Below, piece by piece: positions 60,349 to 64,000 of a stretch of DNA of 64,000 nucleotides. The DNA lies in assembly GCA_963835135.1 (NCBI GenBank), contig CAWIEF010000003.1, positions 124,001 to 188,000 of the forward strand. The letters run 5' to 3'. How positions within the stretch are numbered: the first letter of the stretch is position 1; each line of letters begins with the position of its first letter. Origin of the DNA: JAVVHH01 sp963835135 (GTDB taxonomy: Bacteria; Pseudomonadota; Alphaproteobacteria; Acetobacterales; Acetobacteraceae). The translations under genes and the position numbers were made by a program. The notes below the pieces were generated by a model, which ran no database searches, was not told the origin of the DNA, and saw only the letters and a list, made by a program, of their open reading frames with translations.

Positions 60349-60834
60349 TTGACATCGGCGTTCGAGAGCGGGCCGTTCGTGGTGCGGCCGGAGTGGATCG
60401 ACAGCAACGGGCACCTGAACCTCGCCTACTACATCCTGCTGTTCGATGAAGCGACGGACGCGTTGTGGCGATCGCTGGGGTTGGGCGACGCGTTCCGGGC
60501 GACGGGGTTCGGGACGTTCGCGGTCGAGACGCACACCCTGTATCGGGCGGAGTTGATGGAGGGCGAGGCGGTGGGCGTCCGTTCCATCGTGCTCGGGGCC
60601 GATGGCAAGCGGCTGCACGTCGCGCACGAGATGCGGCGGGTGCGGGACGGGGCGGTCTCGGCGCAGCAGGAGTTGCTCTACCTGTGCGTCGACCTCGGCA
60701 GCCGGCGCGCGACGGAGTGGCCGGGCGCGATGGGCGCGACGCTGCGGGACCGGGTGGGGGCGGCGCCGGAGTGGGTCGGGCGCCGGGTCGTCATGCCGCC
60801 TGAACGCGGAGCCAGGGGGACGGCGCCGGCGTGA
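60349..60834 (+). CDS. Thioesterase superfamily (hotdog-fold) protein
   Basis: This 161-residue protein has the 4-hydroxybenzoyl-CoA thioesterase-type pattern: VRPEWIDSNGHLNLAYYILLFDEATDALW with the active-site D-x-N-G-H in place of D-x-N-G-H/M, then FAVETHTLYRAELMEGE and KRLHVAHEMRRV. The substrate is probably an acyl-CoA, chain unknown; carnitine-linked betainyl-CoA thioesterases look similar. The best start is the TTG at 60349. The 3' end overlaps the convergent ygfZ by 44 bases. Confidence 0.8.
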   Translation: MTSAFESGPFVVRPEWIDSNGHLNLAYYILLFDEATDALWRSLGLGDAFRATGFGTFAVETHTLYRAELMEGEAVGVRSIVLGADGKRLHVAHEMRRVRDGAVSAQQELLYLCVDLGSRRATEWPGAMGATLRDRVGAAPEWVGRRVVMPPERGARGTAPA

Positions 60835-61603
60835 GAATGGCGTCGCCGCAGGTCAGGGTGGTGGCGCGGATGGCCTCGAGGCGGAGGGAGGCGAGCGCCC
60901 TGCCCTGCCGTCCGGAGCGGATCACGCCCATCTCCAGGCCGCCCAGCATGACTGGGGTGCCAGGGCGCGGGAGCGGGCCTTCGACGGTGACGGCGACGAG
61001 GCGACGCTTGACCAAGCCGCGGTATTTGGTGCGGGCGGTGAGTTCCTGGCCCATGTAGCACCCCTTGTCCCAGGCGATGCCGCCGAGTTCGTCGAAGCCT
61101 GATTCGATGAGGGTACTCTTCTCGGGCTCGAGGTCGCGGGAGCCGTCGGGGAGGCCGAGGGCGAGGCGGTGGGCGTCATAGGCGGCGGCGTCGGCGGTGG
61201 GGGCGATGTCGCCGAGGATACGCCAGCCGGCAGCGGGGAGCCGCGGGTCGGGCGCTTGGACCAGGCCGTCCGTCGCGGTCTCTGGGATTCCGTCCCATGC
61301 GGCGGAGACCGGGAGATCGAGGCGGGACAGGGTGACCTTGGAGCGCAGACGGTAGCGGGTGAGCAGCTTGATGAGCAGATCGCGCTGGGCGGCCTCGACG
61401 TCGAGCAGGAGGCGGCCGGCGTCGGCGAGGATGAAGAAGTCGGCGAGCCACTTGCCCTGCGCAGTGAGCAGCGCGGCCCATACAGCGCGGCCCGGCGCCG
61501 CTTGACCGACGTCGTTGGAGACGAGGCCCTGCAGGAAGGACACGCGATCCTCGCCGGCGAGTTCGAGGACGGCGCGGTCGGGCAGCAGAGCAATCTGGGT
61601 CAT
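60791..61603 (-). CDS. ygfZ: YgfZ/GcvT family folate-binding protein
   Basis: This 270-residue protein has the GcvT-like fold. LLPDRAVLELAGEDRVSFLQG begins the folate domain (read in two parts), and the diagnostic motif K-G-C-Y-x-G-Q-E is WDKGCYMGQELTARTKYRG. YgfZ (IBA57) supports assembly or repair of certain Fe-S proteins with tetrahydrofolate. Likely clients in this window are LipA, RlmN and the UDG, but that is inference. It is convergent with, and overlaps, the thioesterase gene. Confidence 0.9.
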   Translation of the reverse strand: MTQIALLPDRAVLELAGEDRVSFLQGLVSNDVGQAAPGRAVWAALLTAQGKWLADFFILADAGRLLLDVEAAQRDLLIKLLTRYRLRSKVTLSRLDLPVSAAWDGIPETATDGLVQAPDPRLPAAGWRILGDIAPTADAAAYDAHRLALGLPDGSRDLEPEKSTLIESGFDELGGIAWDKGCYMGQELTARTKYRGLVKRRLVAVTVEGPLPRPGTPVMLGGLEMGVIRSGRQGRALASLRLEAIRATTLTCGDAILTPAPSPWLRVQAA

Positions 61604-61750
61604 TGGGCTGACGTAAGCGGGGCGTGGGAGCCATGCAAGGCGGTTCGGGTGCAGAAGCGAAATGTCCCGCCTACGAAAAGTTGAAGTAAATCAATGCCAC
61701 CGTCTGCCGCAACGCGCGATTAGATTTAGTCAGAAAACCGGAGTCGTGCC

Positions 61751-61994
61751 GTGCCTCTCTACTATGTCGACTTCCAGGACGGCGACCACTTTCAACCTGA
61801 CGAAGAAGGCAGCGAACTGGTCAATTACGAGCAAGCGCGGCGGGCGGCGATCGAATTGCTGCCGCAGGTCGCTCGGGACGAATTGCCGGACGGGGAAGAT
61901 CGAACGTTCCGAGTTCGTGCTGCGGGACGAATTGGGCACCGTCCTGTATCGGGCCAGCTTAACGTTCCACGGTGAACAGCTCGGCCAGGGCTGA
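61751..61994 (+). pseudogene. DUF6894-like small protein, frameshifted
   Basis: The ATG at 61751 gives MPLYYVDFQDGDHFQPDEEG, then AAIELLPQVARDELPDGEDR. Near 61909-61910 (CC) the frame breaks, and EFVLRDELGTVLYRASLTFHG to 61994 is one frame over. The repaired length would be about 80 residues. Such proteins (M-P-x-Y-Y/F-F then D-E-E-G and a late L-x-D-E-x-G-x-V) are common in rhizobia and Acetobacteraceae as DUF6894 and have no known function. One extra base explains the break. Confidence 0.65.
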
Positions 61995-62098
61995 GCGCAG
62001 CAGCGCGACAGGACGGGCCCTGGGCCGCGCTGGGGTTCGCCTGGTTGGGGGTCGTCCGGGCGGTGCGGCGGGCTTCGCTGCGATGCTAGGCTGCGAGG

Positions 62099-62446
62099 AT
62101 GACGAAGCTGACGCTGCGGATCGAGTTCGATGAGAGCCGTGCGCTCGGGCCGGGGAAGGTCCGGCTGTTGGAGTTGCTGGGCGAGACGGGGTCGATCTCG
62201 GCGGCGGGGCGGGCGATGGGGATGAGCTACCGCCGGGCTTGGCTGTTGGTGGACGCGCTGAACCAGACGTTCCGACAGCCCGTGGTGCAGACCAGAGGCG
62301 GCGGGGTGGGCGGCGGCGGCGCGGACCTGACGGCGTTCGGGCTCGAGCTGGTGGCGAACTACCGGGCGATGGAGCGGGAAATGGGCGAGGCGCTAGCGCG
62401 GCGGGTCTTGGTCCTGGAACGCGCGCTCGCGCCGCGGGCGGCGTAA
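62099..62446 (+). CDS. ModE-type winged-helix regulator (DNA-binding domain only)
   Basis: This 115-residue protein consists of just the ModE N-terminal helix-turn-helix: VRLLELLGETGSISAAGRAMGMSYRRAWLLVDALN and, after a Gly-rich loop (GGGVGGGGADLTAFG), FGLELVANYRAMEREM. The C-terminal molybdate-binding MopB domains of E. coli ModE are missing, so any molybdate sensing must be elsewhere. It precedes modA by 58 bases on the same strand, suggesting control of the mod operon. Confidence 0.87.
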   Translation: MTKLTLRIEFDESRALGPGKVRLLELLGETGSISAAGRAMGMSYRRAWLLVDALNQTFRQPVVQTRGGGVGGGGADLTAFGLELVANYRAMEREMGEALARRVLVLERALAPRAA

Positions 62447-62504
62447 CCTCGACGTGTGGCGCTATGTGCGGCTATATACGGCGGGGTAGACGCAGGAGCG
62501 CGAG

Positions 62505-63263
62505 ATGACACGCCACGCCTGGCTGATTGCTGTGATCGCGGGTTGCGCCTGGCTGCCGGTCGGGGGCGCGTGGGCCGGACAGACGACCGTGGCGGTGGCG
62601 GCGAACTTCACCGATGCGGCGAAGGAGATCGCCACCGCGTACAAGGCCAAGACGGGCCACGAGGCGGTGCTGAGCTTCGGTGCGTCCGGCCAGTTCTACA
62701 CGCAGATCACGCAGGGCGCGCCGTTCGAGGTGTTCCTGTCGGCCGATGCCGAGCGGCCGAAGCGGGCCGTGGTGGAGGGATTGGCCGTCGCCGGCAGCGC
62801 GTTCACCTACGCCGTCGGCAAGCTGGTGCTGTGGAGCAAGCAGCCCGGCCTGGTGCAGGGCGAGGCGACGCTGACGGGGGCTGGTTTCGACAAGGTGTCG
62901 ATCTGCAATCCGGCCGCGGCGCCGTACGGCGCCGCGGCGGTGGAGACGATGACCTCGCTCAAGCTATACGAGGCGCTCCGGCCGAAGCTGGTGGTGGGCG
63001 CCAACATCAGCCAGGCGTACCAGTTCGTGCAAACCGGGAACGCCGAGATCGGCTTCGTTGCGCTGTCGCAGGTGATCGATGACCGGACCGGGTCGCGGTG
63101 GATGGTGCCGCAGAACCTGTATTCGCCGATCCAGCAGGATGCGGTGCTGCTCAAGACGGGCGCGGGCAACGCGGCGGCCGTCGGCTTCCTGGATTTCCTG
63201 AGGGGCCCGGAGGCGACGGTGATCATCAAGAAGTATGGATACGAGGCCGGCAGCGAGAACTAG
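62505..63263 (+). CDS. modA: Molybdate ABC transporter substrate-binding protein
   Basis: This 252-residue periplasmic protein has a signal peptide (MTRHAWLIAVIAGCAWLPVGGAWA, read in part; cleavage after GAWA). ANFTDAAKEIATAYKAKTGHEAV, SFGASGQFYTQITQGAPFEVFLS (split) and GNAEIGFVALSQV fit ModA. The oxyanion-binding residues lie in ANFTD and SFGASG. It is the first transporter gene after the ModE-like regulator. Confidence 0.93.
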   Translation: MTRHAWLIAVIAGCAWLPVGGAWAGQTTVAVAANFTDAAKEIATAYKAKTGHEAVLSFGASGQFYTQITQGAPFEVFLSADAERPKRAVVEGLAVAGSAFTYAVGKLVLWSKQPGLVQGEATLTGAGFDKVSICNPAAAPYGAAAVETMTSLKLYEALRPKLVVGANISQAYQFVQTGNAEIGFVALSQVIDDRTGSRWMVPQNLYSPIQQDAVLLKTGAGNAAAVGFLDFLRGPEATVIIKKYGYEAGSEN

Positions 63264-63954
63264 CCAGTTGGAGGCGCTGTCGCCCGAGATCGGGAGCGCG
63301 GTCGGGCTGACGGTCGAGCTGGCGGCGGTGACGACGACGATCCTGCTGATCGCCGGGACGCCGATCGCGTGGTGGCTGCACCGGTCGCAGGCGTGGTGGA
63401 CGGAGGCGGTGGCGGCGGTCGTGGCGCTGCCGATCGTGTTGCCGCCGACGGTGCTCGGCTTCTACCTGCTGGTCCTGCTCGGCCCGGATGGGCCCGGGGG
63501 CCGGCTGGCGCACCTGTGGGGCGCGCGCACGCTCGCCTTCACGTTCCCGGGGCTGGTGATCGGATCGGTGATCTACTCCCTCCCCTTCGTGGTGCAGCCG
63601 ATCCGCAACGCGTTCGCGGCGAGCGGTGCGCGGCCGATGGAGGTGGCAGCGACGTTGCGCGCCTCGCCTTGGCGCGCGTTCTGGACGGTCGCGCTGCCGC
63701 TCGCGCGGCCGGGTCTGCTGACCGGGGCGGTGCTCGGCTTCGCGCACACGGTGGGCGAGTTCGGCATCGTGCTGATGATCGGTGGCAGCATCCCGGGGCG
63801 GACCAAGGTGCTGTCGGTGGCGATCTACGATTTCGTCGAGACGTCGCGATGGAGGGAGGCGAGCCTCCTGGCGGGCGGGATGGTGGCGTTCGGGTTTTGC
63901 GTCATCCTGGGCATGACGTTGCTGGAGAAGCGGATCGGGCGCGCGGGCGCTTGA
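63235..63954 (+). CDS. modB: Molybdate ABC transporter permease
   Basis: This 239-residue permease has about five membrane helices and the EAA-type cytoplasmic loop (EVAATLRASPWRAFWTVALPLARPG), with TLPIVLPPTVLGFYL-like VALPIVLPPTVLG and AHTVGEFGIVLMIGG typical of ModB. The ATG at 63235 overlaps modA by 29 bases. A TTG at 63268, just after the modA stop, would begin the family-typical LSPEIGSAVGLT and is a good alternative. modC follows in a TTGA overlap. Confidence 0.92.
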   Translation: MDTRPAARTSQLEALSPEIGSAVGLTVELAAVTTTILLIAGTPIAWWLHRSQAWWTEAVAAVVALPIVLPPTVLGFYLLVLLGPDGPGGRLAHLWGARTLAFTFPGLVIGSVIYSLPFVVQPIRNAFAASGARPMEVAATLRASPWRAFWTVALPLARPGLLTGAVLGFAHTVGEFGIVLMIGGSIPGRTKVLSVAIYDFVETSRWREASLLAGGMVAFGFCVILGMTLLEKRIGRAGA

Positions 63955-64000
63955 CGGCCGGCCTGGTCGAGGTGGCGTTGGCCGGCCGGTTGGGCGCGTT
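63951..64000 (+). CDS. modC: Molybdate ABC transporter ATP-binding protein (partial)
   Basis: Only the first 16 codons are in the window, starting at a TTG that overlaps the modB stop (TTGA). The reading L-T-A-G-L-V-E-V-A-L-A-G-R-L-G-A matches the beginning of ModC, which precedes the Walker A region. The call rests mainly on the conserved modABC order. Confidence 0.65.
   Translation, partial: MTAGLVEVALAGRLGA

Overview
The window is GC-rich chromosomal DNA of an alphaproteobacterium. The gene set and order fit Rhodospirillales, and probably Acetobacteraceae (an inference from synteny, not a database result). Pointers are the rpoZ-rsh-acpS-lepB-rnc-era-recO block, an E1-beta subunit carrying its own lipoyl domain, lipA next to a Coq10/RatA gene, and glyQ/glyS close to ppdK. 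No rRNA, tRNA, CRISPR array, phage or insertion sequence was seen.

Layout. 0-6.2 kb: YggT, folD, a short SDH assembly factor-like protein, rlmN, an IalB-like protein, a SPOUT methyltransferase, a frameshifted SAM methyltransferase, a YdcF-like protein and a lipoprotein. 6.2-23.6 kb: an unbroken minus-strand run of housekeeping genes with many stop/start overlaps (rpoZ, rsh, acpS, lepB, rnc, era, recO, parC, mltB, rlpA, a D,D-carboxypeptidase, tmk, holB, metG, tatD, an MBL hydrolase and a VOC protein). 23.6-32.7 kb: folK, NYN ribonuclease plus uracil-DNA glycosylase, smpB, dapA, slt, pncC, an EF-hand protein, threonine aldolase, Coq10/RatA, lipA and rbsK. 32.7-42.2 kb: looser accessory DNA with a PEP-CTERM GDSL protein, a variant Nramp transporter, DUF2252, a manganese catalase, small exported proteins, and a visibly AT-richer patch (about 40.87-42.17 kb) holding a DUF5343 gene and a HEPN gene. 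42.2-47.5 kb: the pyruvate dehydrogenase operon pdhA-pdhB-pdhC-lpd. 47.6-64 kb: a DUF1684 fusion, an MBL protein, a polytopic membrane protein, ppdK, glyS, a BLUF plus GGDEF/EAL pair lodged between glyS and glyQ, a CoA-binding protein, DUF2076, a thioesterase, ygfZ, and a molybdate uptake locus cut by the window end.

The most interesting items are these. (1) The DUF5343-HEPN two-gene unit, whose HEPN protein has an intact R-x4-H ribonuclease motif. (2) The blue-light/c-di-GMP pair inserted between the two glycyl-tRNA synthetase genes. (3) Five genes, including the expected-essential pdhB, each broken by exactly one extra base. This looks more like uncorrected sequence errors than decay, and it bears on whether the HEPN unit is alive. 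(4) A possible manganese/peroxide cluster with an unusual Nramp. (5) An in-frame DUF1684/secreted-domain fusion.
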